DNA of 64,000 nt from Porites lobata (taxonomy: Eukaryota > Cnidaria > Anthozoa > Scleractinia > Poritidae). Below the pieces are notes generated by a model that had not been told where the DNA came from, ran no database searches, and worked only from the letters and a program-made list of their open reading frames with translations. Position 1 is the stretch's first letter, and each line of letters begins with the position of its first letter. The stretch covers positions 1 through 64,000 of the forward strand of contig CALNXK010000373.1 of NCBI GenBank assembly GCA_942486035.1. Reading direction: 5' to 3'. The position numbers and the translations under genes are program-made. Shown piece by piece: positions 23,739 through 34,635 of this stretch.

Positions 23739-25103
23739 TGCACCTATCAATGTTAAGCTGCAGGGGGGGGGGACGCCGGGCATAGGCGGGGGATTTGAAC
23801 TCAGATCATTTTTTCTGTTCAAATGCCCGACCCCAGGGACGTTATCGCTGGTCAAAAGAGTGCAAATTCCCCATCCCCCTCCCCTTCCAGAAAAAGGTCA
23901 AGGCATTGGTCAAACAAGAATTAAAATAGGGATATACAGGAATTATAAAGTTGTAAAAAGCAAGAAGCAACAACTTCAAAATGTAACGTCCGTTTAATAG
24001 AAAAATGTCATGTAATTTATCTGGAAAGTATATAAAAATTTGAAGACTGTCTCAACTGATACTATTGAACAATACAGCAAAACAAGGAAATTCTGGTATC
24101 TTATCATGAAATGTTATGCTACAGATAACTTTTATTTGAATTGACATCCGTTTATAACTCATGGCCATTATTCATATTTACATCACCAAGTAAGACTAGT
24201 TTATTTCAACTTCAGTCCGTAACACTTTTCTGATTTTTAATAGTACCAACAGACCTATGTCCTAAAGTAACTAAAAAATGGAACTGCATACTTTGTAAAC
24301 AAACCAAGATGTGACATTTTGACTGGGTGATGTAATTATCTATACTGGCTTTTACATTTAATTACTTTAATTGTAAACAGGAACGATGGAAATGAAATAT
24401 TTATAACCTCTGATTTGAAATAGATAAAGCTTACAGCATGCTTTTCCTTGACTGCAGCCTGGTCAACACGAACATGTACTCGTAATTTTGCTCTGTCTTT
24501 AATGTGATCCACGTCCTCGACATCGACCCAATCATTCCACTCTTCTTCATACTCTTGAAGGAACAAATCGCTGCTAGCATTTATGGCAAACATACTTTCT
24601 ATTTTTGAAATCACTTCATTCATATCATCAGGTTCTTTGATATCAAACACCTTTCGGCTATCGCCAAACTGAAGAAGGACCTGAAAAAGTAGTTCCATGT
24701 GATCAACCACGCATGAATTAACATCTCATAAATATGTATTAAACAATTGTATTAAAAAACAAAAAGAATATCGCAATATAATCAATCATGGCACTGATGA
24801 CATAACAAAACGCAAAAAACGGCCCGATGGGCTCTTTAAGCGACAAAATTTCACAGATTTCTTACCTTCTTCACGGAAACCGAAGCAGCCTCCATTTTGA
24901 TGTCTGCTGGTTACCAGGTCTCAGTGCGCCGAAAATCCAAGATGGCGTCGGTGGAGCTCAGGCCACTAACGGTTAAAGTCAAAAGTCCCGACCCCCGGGA
25001 CTCGACGAATGATCAAAAGTCCCTGCCACGGGCTGACTTGTTACGTCAAATCCCACGCCTACACCCGGCCTCCCCCCCCTGCGGCTTAACATTGATAGGT
25101 GCA
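23739..25103. mobile_element. Inner inverted-repeat element carrying a gene fragment
   Basis: TGCACCTATCAATGTTAAGC at 23739 is matched in reverse complement at about 25084-25103, followed inward by G-rich tracts and GGGATTTGA words on both sides. TAA lies immediately outside each end, compatible with the 3-bp TWA duplication of PIF/Harbinger elements. The element holds the two exons at 24435-24895. Confidence 0.6.
24435..24895 (-). pseudogene. Two-exon 5' gene fragment, ubiquitin-like/PB1-like N-terminal domain
   Basis: Exon 1 (24866-24895) runs from an ATG through ten codons to a consensus GTAAGA donor. Exon 2 (24435-24680) follows a TTTTTCAG acceptor, is in phase, adds 82 codons and ends at a GTAAGC donor. 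Residues 11-80 contain VLLQFGDSRKVF, an acidic EYEEEWNDWVDVEDV stretch and a basic AKLRVHVRV end, reminiscent of the small ubiquitin-like or PB1-like domains at the N-terminus of many uncharacterised cnidarian and fish proteins. No further exon was found before the left arm of the enclosing element, so the gene is truncated at its 3' side. It is probably a captured or remnant gene. I do not know its function. Confidence 0.55.
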
Positions 25104-25880
25104 TAAGACGTTGTTAATCTAAGAAAATAAGTCTGGTAGAGTCAAGAACCTATGCAAGCGGCTGGACGAACAATGTGACAGCAGCTGAGACAGCGAACGT
25201 TAGAAGAATTCGAACTTGAAAACCAGGGCTGCCCTGTTGAAGACTTACGAACGGTCCCGCGATCGCCTTTTGTTTTCTGGTCAAAACTAACGCAGCGAAC
25301 CTTCGGTCAGTCGATTGACCTAGAAGCAATAGTACCATCCCTCCCATAGCAAGTGCTGCATTGTTGCGCGAACGCGGTCGCTAAGCTTAAATATTCACGT
25401 CGCGTATTAAACCTGGTCGTTTGCGGTCATATCGAAGCGTAAAGGTCAACAGTGGTTGTTGAAGAGCGAGAAATTATTGTGCAGTTGCGATGGGTTTTGT
25501 GGAGCAAGCGAGCCAGAAGCAGGAGCACACGTTACCTGCAGATTAGCCGATGGTTACTTGGAGCGGATTCGTCGATTATTCTCGAATTTATAGCGCTTCG
25601 TGTGAAGGCGCGTGGAGATGGTCTGTTTGTTTTGTATCCAGCCTTTAATTCTTCTTTAGTGGATAGTACCTACAATTGCAAAACTCAACAAAATGCCACT
25701 TAAACCGGCCAGGAAAGACAAGGATACGTTCAGTTGAAGGTATCTTAGCTTTGTTTTGTTATATTTTGACTTTTGGACTACTTTAGTCCATGGGAGTTTC
25801 GACGACTCATCGCATTAATTTGTCCATGTGAATATTAATGTATTCATTCAGTGACACATACTACGTCTGGGCCGCCTGTG

Positions 25881-26305
25881 ACTCGACAAGATCGTGTGTG
25901 CAGAGGCAATTTTAGCCTCGTGCACCGCGTACAATACGATTTTTTACGTCAGAATACGGGTCCCCATGCACATAGAGGGGCTCAGTATTAAAAGGACGCG
26001 AGTTTTAGGCGCATTTCCAGCTGTTTTAGATGACCTAAATTTCAAATTTTCCGGAGAAGCATGCTCCCGGACCCCCCTAGTATGTTCATACTTTACCATT
26101 CAGTTCTCTCAAAAGAAAGGCTACAAACAAGATTACAGACAAATGACCAGTCCATTAATGCCCTTAACCCATAACCCCTTAGATAAAGCAAGTAACTAGA
26201 CCAGAATTATTATGGGGAAAAAAAGGGGTAAGGGATGAAGTACTCCAAATATGGACAGCAGGTCACTTTTCTCTACATATTGGTGTAACAGTCCGAAATC
26301 TACAA
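25881..26305. other. Right flank of the 22161-25880 element, no gene seen
   Basis: From the target duplication to about 26110 the sequence is the continuation of the paralogous stretch at 13226-13450. After that it is unique AT-rich DNA. Confidence 0.5.
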
Positions 26306-26485
26306 GGGGAGAGGTGATAATCCTCTCTAGGGAGTGATAATCCCCCAGGATAGTGAGAGGTGATAATCCTCTCTTGGGGGTGATAATTCCCCAGGATAGT
26401 GAGAAGCTAGGTGATAATCCTCTCTAGGGGTTGATAATCCCCCTTGGGTACTGGAGAGGTGGAAAGACCTCTCTAGATGTCTAAT
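26306..26485. repeat. Array of short hairpins with TGATAAT loop
   Basis: There are successive perfect stem-loops: GAGAGG-TGATAAT-CCTCTC (three times), GGGG-type stems around GTGATAAT with CCCC, and GAGAGGT-GGAAAG-ACCTCTC. The loop is almost constant while stems vary in a complementary way. Confidence 0.7.
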
Positions 26486-27033
26486 TCCCCGGTTTAAGGA
26501 GTAACAAGAGTCTATGGGGCAAAGTGTGACCTGTATGGGAGCACTTCATCCCCACAAATACCCCAAAGGGGTATTCCCCATAGATGAACAACAGGAATTG
26601 TAAGGCTATTTCCAGAGTCAAATGTCACTTGAAACAATGGTCACATGGTACTTGAACATTGTGTCTAAGATTAGACTGGGCAAATGGCCCATCGACTAGG
26701 TATCAGCTGACCAGGAACCAGGAACAGCAGCAAGTTGGTCAGCGGCCTAAGACTTCCTCTACAGCAGATGAGGAGATATGCAATAACAAACAACAAAACA
26801 AAGGATCAGCCTGTGAAGTAACCACAATTAGTTGACTAATTACACAAACTGGATGCAACTGGTGTATCTATCAAGTCAGGGCCAGATACTGAGATGTGAG
26901 AACCCAAAATATATTGACAAAATTTTTAAACAATTCCTTATCGATAAATCGGAATACACATGCTCATGGTTGTTGTTTGTAAGCTACTAAAAGTAACTGT
27001 ATAATTTATGGTTTCAACCCAATTATTAAAACA
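26486..27033. other. Intergenic sequence, no gene seen
   Basis: A short palindrome ATACCCCAAAGGGGTAT lies near 26560. Otherwise there is nothing recognisable. Confidence 0.3.
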
Positions 27034-27047
27034 ATGATAATAGTACA

Positions 27048-27195
27048 TTCCGAGGCCCCTTGGGGACAACCAGAAGAAGAAAGGTTAGCTCCAAAAGAGA
27101 GGACTCACCCAATGAGACCATTATCACGCAACAACAACACAACAACCAGGCTAAAGAGAGATCCTAATCCTCTCTCTGGGGTCCTGATCCTGGTC
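27048..27195. repeat. ~145-bp flank repeat, left copy
   Basis: GAGGCCCCTTGGGGACAACC through the GAGAGGACTCACCCAAT and AACAACAACACAACAACCAGG words is repeated at about 28066-28205 to the right of the 85-bp array. Confidence 0.7.
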
Positions 27196-27197
27196 CT

Positions 27198-27458
27198 TAA
27201 TTTTTTTTTGTTTGTTTATTTTTTGTTTTTGTTTTTGTTTTTGCTTTTGTTTTTTGTTTTTGTATTTTGTATTTTGTATTTTTGTTTTTGTATTTTATCT
27301 TTTTTTTGTATTTTTTATTTATTTTTTTTAATGTTTTTTTGTATTTGTATTTTTTTTGTTTTGTTCGGGTTTTGTTTTTTTTTATTATTATTTATTATTT
27401 ATTATTTCATTTTTTGTTTTTATTTTTATTTATTTATTTATTTTTTATATCTGCGCTT
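27198..27458. repeat. T-rich low-complexity tract
   Basis: About 260 bp of T runs are interrupted by single G, A or C. Open frames across it are compositional artefacts. Confidence 0.85.
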
Positions 27459-27465
27459 ATATGTT

Positions 27466-28085
27466 GTCCCCCTGGGGACAACCACAACAGACCATCAAGT
27501 CCCCAGGCTACAGAGAGGTCCTAAATAATCCTCTCTCTGGGATCCTAATTCCCAGGCCCCCTGGGGACAACCACAACAAACCATCAAGTCCCCAGGCTAC
27601 AGAGAGGTCCTAATCCTCCCTCTGGGATCCTAATTCCCAGGACCCCTGGGGACAACCACAACAGACCATCAAGTCCCCAGGCTACAGAGACGTCCTAATC
27701 CTCTCTCTGGGATCCTAATTCCCAGGACCCCTGGGGACAACCACAACAGACCATCAAGTCCCCAGGCTACAGAGAGGTCCTAATCCTCTCTCTGGGATCC
27801 TAATTCCCAGGCCCCCTAGGGACAACCACAACAAGCCATCAAGTCCCCAGGCTACAGAGAGGTCCTAATCCTCTCTCTGGGATCCTAATTCCCAGGACCC
27901 CTGGGGACAACCACAACAGACCATCAAGTCCCCAGGCTACAGAGACGTCCTAATCCTCTCTCTGGGATCCTAATTCCCAGGACCCCTGGGGACAACCACA
28001 ACAGACCATCAAGTCCCCAGGCTACAGAGAGGTCCTAATCCTCTCTCTGGGATCCTAATTCCCAGGCCCCCTGGGGACAACCACA
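27466..28085. repeat. 85-bp tandem repeat, about 7-8 copies, made of hairpins
   Basis: ACCACAAC recurs at 27570, 27655, 27740, 27825, 27910, 27995 and 28080, a strict 85-bp period; the first unit is 89 bp. Each unit contains three stem-loops: CTGGGGAC/GTCCCCAG with a 19-nt loop, AGAGAGG-TCCTAAT-CCTCTCT, and CTGGGA-TCCTAAT-TCCCAG. The copies are nearly identical. Confidence 0.85.
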
Positions 28086-28205
28086 ACAAGAAAGGTGAGC
28101 TCCGAACGAGAGGACTCACCCAATAAGAACATTATCACGCAACAACAACACAACAACCAGGCTAAAGGGAGGTCCTAATCCTCTCTCTGGGGTCCTGATC
28201 CCCAG
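28066..28205. repeat. ~145-bp flank repeat, right copy
   Basis: This is the direct counterpart of 27048-27195, ending in a GGTCCTAATCCTCTCTCTGGGG hairpin. Confidence 0.7.
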
Positions 28206-28215
28206 GCCCTGAGAG

Positions 28216-29578
28216 GTGGTAATCCCTGAAAATTTTAGCTTATTGCTGGTTTTTACATGACGTCACTATCCTACCGAAATTTTTACTTTCACGATGCATT
28301 AGAGCAGCTGCAAACTAATTTTCATACAATTTTTTTTTTCAAAAGGAGTTCTTGGATTTGTGATAGAATACACGTCTGCACGTACGAAGCATGAAACCGA
28401 CCTTGATGATTTTCTGTCATGTATCATTCTCAACTCATAATATGTTAGATGTGAATAAAGAATTAAAACTGAAATTCAATACATTATTTGAAAAAATCTC
28501 GAAGACCTAATCGTCACAAATTTGATTTTAACAGTCCGTATTCTTTCTTACTCCATAGTAAGAGCATAATAAAAGCACGGACGTGCATACTTGAATCCCT
28601 GGGACTTGAATAAAGTGAATTTCAGAGGCCGCGGCGCCAAGTCCTTCTTCATAATAATAAGTGAACTCAAAAATAACTTTCCATGTCTGAAAGCGCTCAG
28701 TACAGTCACATGCACACAATATTGCAAACACAGATGTCGTTCAGGGCACAATGTGATAAGAATATTAAGTTAACTATCGATACACCAGAAAAATACCGCA
28801 CCTTAATCATGAGAGGGCAACTCTGATCCCAAAGGAAGACACACTGGGCTAAGATGATTTGCTGCGGAGGAACCTTGACTGTGAAGTGCCAGCCTAGAGA
28901 GTCGAAACGGCTAAAGTGACGGTACATGCGAGAGGATATCGAATGTTCAAGAAGAGGAGACAGCAGCGACATTCGAGAGGAGGGTTGCACGATTGTAGAT
29001 CAATGTTCCAAAGACGGAGTTTGACCAAGAGCGGCGGTGCAACATCTCTTCGTGGAAGGTCTGTCCAGAAAAAACTCAAACGCGTACGGCTTGTATGCAG
29101 GTAGAAGACCAAGGTAACTCTTCCTAAACGGTGATCTCGTCATTACAGCTTAGCAAAAATTCCAATTCATGAAGAAAAAATCCAGGCTATAAGTAACAAG
29201 ACGCTGTGTGAGCGTATATTTGGGCGTGGTCGTACTACGGGTATGATACTTTGAACATGCCTTATTGCAGCTAAAGAACTGTCATCATATCTTACCTGAG
29301 AAGACAAATCCCTTACTCCAACTTGTTTGCTGAACCACACAGCTTATACAGTATGCCCCAATCCACAACAAAAATAGTGTCATTTCACGACAATGTTTAA
29401 AAATATGCACATCTCCAATGCAGACATGCTTGGAGCCAAATCGCAACATAGGACATAAGTGGTTACAGCCCGGAGAGTAAGGTTTATCTCAGCTCCACTG
29501 ATACTGACAGATGTGTTTTCACACCCATCACTTTGTACAGTGTATTCCGGTTACTATATCAAGGGCAAATAAAGTTCC
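28216..29578. other. Intergenic, with a possible decayed exon at 28706-29112
   Basis: A minus-strand frame at 28706-28990 reads GWHFTVKVPPQQIILAQCVF then LWDQSCPL and ends at a plausible donor, and overlapping frames continue to 29112. It may belong with the protease relic at 29579-30318, but I recognise no domain and cannot link the frames. Confidence 0.25.
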
Positions 29579-30318
29579 TTAAGTCCAGTATCCACAAGGA
29601 TTAATAAGGGTGTAACACATTGCATAAACTGCTATAGGGTATATTGTAGCACTGTTTACAGGAACATTGGTAACTATTAACATTTGATAAACTACAATTT
29701 TCAACATGCTTGAGAAAAGATGAGGTTCAAAGGTGGCAATATGTACACCTTTAAGTTCACATATATCCTCATTCCTATGTAGAGTCTGAAAATATTGTAC
29801 TAATTTATGCATGGATGGTATTTCCAACAATACACATGACCCTTCACTTGACTGTTATGATACATATCTCTAGCATGAGAATCAAATACATTATATCCCC
29901 CAGCCTCAATGCCGTAGATACCAACCCCAATAATTACCACCGTTAAAATGAATGAGTTGTAGTTCAGTGCCAAGAGTGTTTCAAATGCTGTAACCTGTGA
30001 GTGGCATATACAGTAGTGATGGGTGTTACAAGTATAACTGTCACTGTATTCAAGGTGGAAAAATTGCTCAAACACTGTAACCATTCCTGGCAATTCTGTT
30101 AACATTAACATAGATTGTCTTGCAAGCAGTGACAGACTAGACCATAACTGAATACCAACAAACATTATTTGAGTCATATCATCAACTGAAGTAATCTTTC
30201 TTATCTTACTGTAAATTAAAGCGCTCAGACTCATTGCGACACATCTTTGTCCACCATTCTCCCCAAATCCTGTAACATTTCCTTGACAGTATGGAGCATT
30301 AATTGTTTTTTGTAGCAT
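29579..30318 (-). pseudogene. Decayed cysteine protease domain, herpes-tegument/OTU-like family
   Basis: The minus-strand frame 30318-29800 contains GGQRCVAMSLSALIY, with Cys in the catalytic position typical of this family, then a leucine-rich TELP region, and VFDSHARDMY with the Asp-X-His of the catalytic site. A one-base loss near 29815-29830 shifts the frame. The expected continuation, with LVQYFQTLHR and ICELKGVHI, reads on in the second frame to 29579. This papain-like fold occurs in many uncharacterised cnidarian and fish proteins and in some transposons. The upstream coding part is missing. I identify it from motif memory, not from alignment. Confidence 0.6.
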
Positions 30319-30734
30319 CTACATAAACTGAAGGTCCTAGATTCTTCTCTATATCAGCACAAAGCTCAGTTAAATTGGCCAAAATTAAACCGGTGATTCA
30401 AACTGTTTTAAGCACTATAAAATGGATAATTACATGTACAGAGAGACAAATTCTTACTTAGAAGCCTATTTGGATATCTCATTCCACCTAAATCGCCTGT
30501 GCTCTGATGCTTAGACGACAGATACACCTCCCCTCGTTTACGAACTAGTTTTGGAGTTGCCCCTGAAGTAAAAACCTCACATGCAAACCTTTTCTATTTT
30601 TAACGTAACAATGAATTTCAGACGACAATGGTGATTTTTCCGAATACTCTTCCGTACAAAAGGTGTCACTTTCCGTGCTTTCTGTAAAAAAGATTTTAAG
30701 TCTGCTAGTCTGCATGACGGTAACCGGTCATTTC

Positions 30735-30832
30735 GTTCCATGGTCAGATCGTTGACATCGTTCCAAGTCAGATCGTTCCAATCAATAGTCAGATCGTTCC
30801 CTAAAATAGTCAGTTCGTTCCACATATGAAAA
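30735..30832. repeat. GTCAGATCGTTCC tandem repeat
   Basis: About five imperfect copies of a ~20-bp unit carry GTCAGATCGTTCCAA. On the minus strand they read as WNDLT repeats, which explains the open frame at 30577-30837. Confidence 0.65.
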
Positions 30833-30837
30833 GTCAC

Positions 30838-31222
30838 GTAAATCTTTCTAAATTTTTTGAGTGAACTTTATCGAGAAGAGAAACGTTTCGTTCATACGAC
30901 AAGCTGATAAAATAATAATCGATCCATCCTAAATCGTTTGAAAACAAACATTGTTTGACGATTTCAACCAGCCACGGGCTTTAACATTTAAACTGCTGCT
31001 TTGAGAGTTTTTGAGCTAGAATCGATCGATAGTTTTGAAAGATATAGCACAACAAGTAAAAGCTATGCCGTTCTGAAGGTACAGTATTTCGAAGCGCTTG
31101 TAACCTAAATATTTCTTTGCAGCGCCCGATTTATGCAAATTTTGAAAACAACGCGAGTTTCGAATTACAATCTCGATTTTATGGTAATTTGTAATGCCGA
31201 AAATATAATTGACCAACCTGAT
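30838..31222. other. 3' flank of the 31223-31960 gene, nothing recognised
   Basis: This is AT-rich sequence. It may include its 3' UTR or further exons. Confidence 0.3.
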
Positions 31223-31960
31223 TTAAACCAATGAAATTGTAAGTTCTGTTATAAATAAATTCCCACGACGAGATTTCAATTCAACATCTTTTATTTCCTC
31301 CACAACACAATTTTCCTTCAGTACAACTAGCTCATTACCTTCTCCTGTCGTCACCTGGTTGCCATCAAAACACTCTAACACAAAACTTGCTGATAATGCA
31401 AAATCCCGACGCACAGCATCGTACATGTACCACGTCACAACATACACAATTAGATGAAAAAACACAACACGCAATACAAAAACAAGTACATCAACCGTCA
31501 CCCTGCTAAACAAAATTGAAATAATAAAAAGGATTGTTGCAGTTATGACAGTAGTTCCAAAAGAAGCCTCAGTCCCTTTTGGTTTCAATTGTTGACAATC
31601 GTCTCTTCCCTCATCGGAACAGATTTTTATCACAGGCAACTCGCTGTGTTCCGCAATGCAAAAATCAAAATCACTATTGTCACACTGATAACCAGCTACA
31701 CAAATCTTGCGACTCTCAAACTTGTTTAACATTCCTCTGTTCAAACTCTTATCCATTTTACACGTACACTCCTGATATTCCGATTTGTTATTACGTCTAT
31801 GGGGTCCATGAGTCTTTGATGTCATTGAATGTCTTGATAATTTCCTTTGTTTTTCTTTGAGTTCGCGGACCAGCCCATTCCGAAAACACTCAGCGTTATT
31901 TTTAAGTGTGGACCTACCGCGAACAGTGTGTGCATTTGAAAGTTTAACCCTGGAGAACAT
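31223..31960 (-). CDS. Unrecognised membrane protein, 245 residues
   Basis: I do not recognise this protein. From ATG 31960 it reads MFSRVKLSNAHTV, a basic stretch (KEKQRKLSRH, HRRNNK) to about residue 60, then a Cys-containing segment (ECTC, VAGYQCDNSDFDFC, DEGRDDC). Two adjacent hydrophobic stretches follow at about residues 134-180 (TTVITATILFIISILFSRV, then VLVFVLRVVFFHLIVYVV). A soluble tail of about 60 residues (EGNELVVLKENCVVEEIKD) ends in TELTISLV. This predicts a two-helix or hairpin membrane protein with both ends on one side. It is a single open exon. A longer frame upstream depends on GTG. The region before it has several CCAAT-type boxes. It may be a lineage-specific gene; splicing of the 3' end cannot be excluded. 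Confidence 0.5.
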   Translation of the reverse strand: MFSRVKLSNAHTVRGRSTLKNNAECFRNGLVRELKEKQRKLSRHSMTSKTHGPHRRNNKSEYQECTCKMDKSLNRGMLNKFESRKICVAGYQCDNSDFDFCIAEHSELPVIKICSDEGRDDCQQLKPKGTEASFGTTVITATILFIISILFSRVTVDVLVFVLRVVFFHLIVYVVTWYMYDAVRRDFALSASFVLECFDGNQVTTGEGNELVVLKENCVVEEIKDVELKSRRGNLFITELTISLV

Positions 31961-31989
31961 GATTGAACGATATAATAACACGTTCCTCG

Positions 31990-32350
31990 AAACGCCGCGG
32001 CCAAATGTTATCCAAACTGCTTCTCACTGCTGCTTCGAAAAATTTCGGATCAAACGATGTCCAAATCGTCCCTCATTGGATTATCCACTCGACCTAACAA
32101 AATCGACCAATCACAAAATAAGGAAAAGAAAATAGACATAAAATAAAGAAAACAGGACAGATGACCTCTTAGGAAACATGCAATTAAAACTGTCTTTCTA
32201 TGATTGGTGCATTTCGATCCTCTCGTCAAAAAAAAGTCAGACGTCAATCATCTTAGCGGACCTCTTAGGAAACGACAGTTTTCTTCAACGGGTCCAAAAG
32301 GTCATTGTTTATGATTTGTGATTGGTGGATTTCGATCCGTTTTTTGAGTT
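31990..32350 (-). promoter_or_regulatory. CCAAT-rich region upstream of the 31223-31960 gene
   Basis: It contains ATTGG or CCAAT words at about 32077, 32108, 32203 and 32322, and a repeated GACCTCTTAGGAAAC module (about 32164 and 32260). The position is right for a promoter of the minus-strand gene; that role is inferred. Confidence 0.35.
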
Positions 32351-32949
32351 TCTGTGTTTCAAGGTTCGTTGCTTGTGATCTTATTGTGACCAAAACCCGT
32401 CGTTAATATTCCAAATATTTTTGATAGATTTCATCCCTGGACTTCAGACTTCCACATTTCGATGAGGGAAAAATACTGAAGATTCAGATTAACTTTTGAG
32501 ATCGTAAAAGTGCGATTAAGTGCCGTGTGCTAGCAGAGCTTTCTTACCCACATGCCTCTTACCTTGTACAAGACATACGCATGCCAGACATTCGCCTCGC
32601 TTCGCTTGTTTACTTGCCTTGTTTACATTAGCACGTATTGCGTGCCTATTGCACATTTGCGTCAAAACAAGCCGTTTCCATTACTCTATTTGGGCCACGC
32701 CCAAATAACAAACATTTTGTTCCACGAAGAGAAGAATATGAAGTGCTATTTGCTGAGCTAGGCGCGAAAATATAGGCATCAACTGTACATGTGATAGCTG
32801 GTATCTAATTGGCTGAGCGAAACAATTAGTGTGACAGGGGACACACGCAGGAAGTGACCCCTGAAAGGAAGTGAGCTGATTCCACTACTGGTAAGGGCGG
32901 GTTTATGGTTATCGCATTAACTCCAATTTATCCTGTTGTATAAATTAGC
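32351..32949. other. Intergenic, no gene seen
   Basis: Two open frames near 32520-32760 have no recognisable content and are rich in Cys/His from CACAC-like DNA. Confidence 0.3.
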
Positions 32950-33574
32950 TTTCATTCGTATATAACCTCACCATACAGATGAGAAAGCAAGCGTGCAAGC
33001 AAGGGATGTGGAAAGTGGAAGAACCGAGAGGTTAGGATAGATTTGGCAAAAAATATCATGGCTACGTCCCTGAAAGTCAGGTGCAAAACTCTTTGTAGGC
33101 CCAACGCTGTCGTGTGCAATGCTACGATTTGGTGTGCGCAAAAAGCTTTTTCAAAAAAGGTTCGTGTGTGCACTTGCCATACTCTGCATTCTGGCCCGTC
33201 GATTCAAACGTTACTGAGGGAGTAATAACGACTCGAAATAATCGGATCAAAGTCAGGCTAGTTAACGTGCTTTGAAACCTTTTAAAAATTGTACATGATT
33301 TTTTTTAAAAGGGCTCTATTATTGCTGTAGTAAGGCTATTTCGGATCGTTAACCAAAGGCAACTGGGCGCCGGCAAATTAAAAGACTCAGTCGGGTTTGA
33401 AAATGCCCAAAACAATTAAGTCGTTCCGCCAGCTTTGCAAAGGAGATTGACTGCCAAGGTCTAGTGAATAACATTTAAATTTATTCAGAATAAGCCACTT
33501 GTGTTCAATTATTTCAGAACTCTGCTCCTGAGTCACAGTCAAAGGATCGCTAAGGTACAGCTGTTAAGTTGTTA

Positions 33575-33646
33575 AGGTACGGCTTGCTCAATTGTTACAT
33601 TAAGACGTTACATATCTTAAGGACACCGCCAAAATCTAAGGTAAGC
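33575..33646 (+). promoter_or_regulatory. Conserved leader-exon 3' edge and donor upstream of copy 3
   Basis: It holds the same GGTACGGCTTGCTCA ... AAG|GTAAGC arrangement as at 14138-14200. The putative exon ends at 33640. Confidence 0.4.
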
Positions 33647-34635
33647 TTTGTTACCCTGATCGGCAATGACCATCCAAGGCTACAAAAAATAGTTTTCGGC
33701 CAGCACTTTGGATCTTCGTGAATTGGGCTAACTTGTCTGAATCAGATGACTGTAGTCAGTAGAGTCTACTCAAAGACTCAAAGCGATCATCATTATGTCA
33801 CTTTGTGAGACGGTGATGATGTAGCTTAGATGTAAAGTGATTCTTTACCTATTCATGTTTTCACCTGGGCATTGATAAGAAAACGAAAATCTCTGAATGG
33901 CGCTCCTCGAATAAATGATTTGATTGAATATTTATGACGATGACGCTTGTATGGACGATGACAGCGCACACGCATATGATTTTACTTGTATTCAGTTAGC
34001 CAAAAAGGTTAATCTCATACGTTATCATTAGAACTTGCAGCAGTGTCCCTACATTTTCCCCTTCTACATAAGTAAAACGTACAACTTCTTAGCTCACACG
34101 CATCATCGATTTAGTTCCCCTTGGTCATGCATGAGTCCATGGCACGCGATTCTATTCCCTAAAACCAAAGCAAAAGGAACTTGACTATTTGCAGCTGAAT
34201 TGACCTAAAAATTTCTCTCTTCAAAGCATCAGCTGTTTATTATCACGTTTTAATAAAATATTTTAATAAAGTGCAACTGTTACGAGGCCCTTCAGACTTC
34301 TTCGCTATGTTTTTTTAGATTTGTGTGGGTTAACCATGTCTGACAGATAGAAACGCGCTAATAATCTATTCCATTGAAAAACAAAAAGGAAGACGCTCGG
34401 TCTGGTAGCTCCCAATAGACTGTAGCACCGTTGTTTTCCTCTTTGGTGTACTAATTTGTTTTGTTTTGTTGGCTTGGAAAACCAACTATTAAAGTAAAGA
34501 ATAACTGATTGAGCAATCGAGACACAAATTACCGCACTGCTTTTGAGTTTACTTGGACTGCTGCAAATTGCAGGCTCAAATTTGAAGCGTTCAGATTGTG
34601 AAAGTAGGAATATATGATAAACTGTGCACTGCAAT

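Larger units (their letters stand above)
22161..25880. mobile_element. 3.72-kb DNA transposon with ~570-bp terminal inverted repeats
   Basis: The left arm (22161-about 22731) is the reverse complement of the right arm (about 25310-25880) with few mismatches. The termini are CACAGGCGGCCCAGACG and CGTCTGGGCCGCCTGTG. ACTCGAC flanks both sides, and the paralogous site near 13226 lacks the element. The open frames inside the arms (22404-22654, 25452-25703) mirror each other and do not look like proteins. No transposase was recognised, so it looks non-autonomous. The superfamily is undetermined: the 7-bp duplication is not diagnostic. Confidence 0.85.

Noticed and set aside
27034..27528. 164-codon open frame rich in Phe/Leu/Tyr
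   Set aside because: It runs through the T-rich low-complexity tract and hairpin repeats; the hydrophobic composition is that of poly-T.
26306..28215. CRISPR array
   Set aside because: The repeats are contiguous 85-bp units with no unique spacers, and the DNA is eukaryotic.
28916..29104. Arg-rich + strand frame as a gene
   Set aside because: It is short and lacks a supported start or splice partner; overlapping minus-strand frames are equally plausible.
30577..30837. 86-codon frame with WNDLT repeats
   Set aside because: It is a translation of the GTCAGATCGTTCC tandem repeat.
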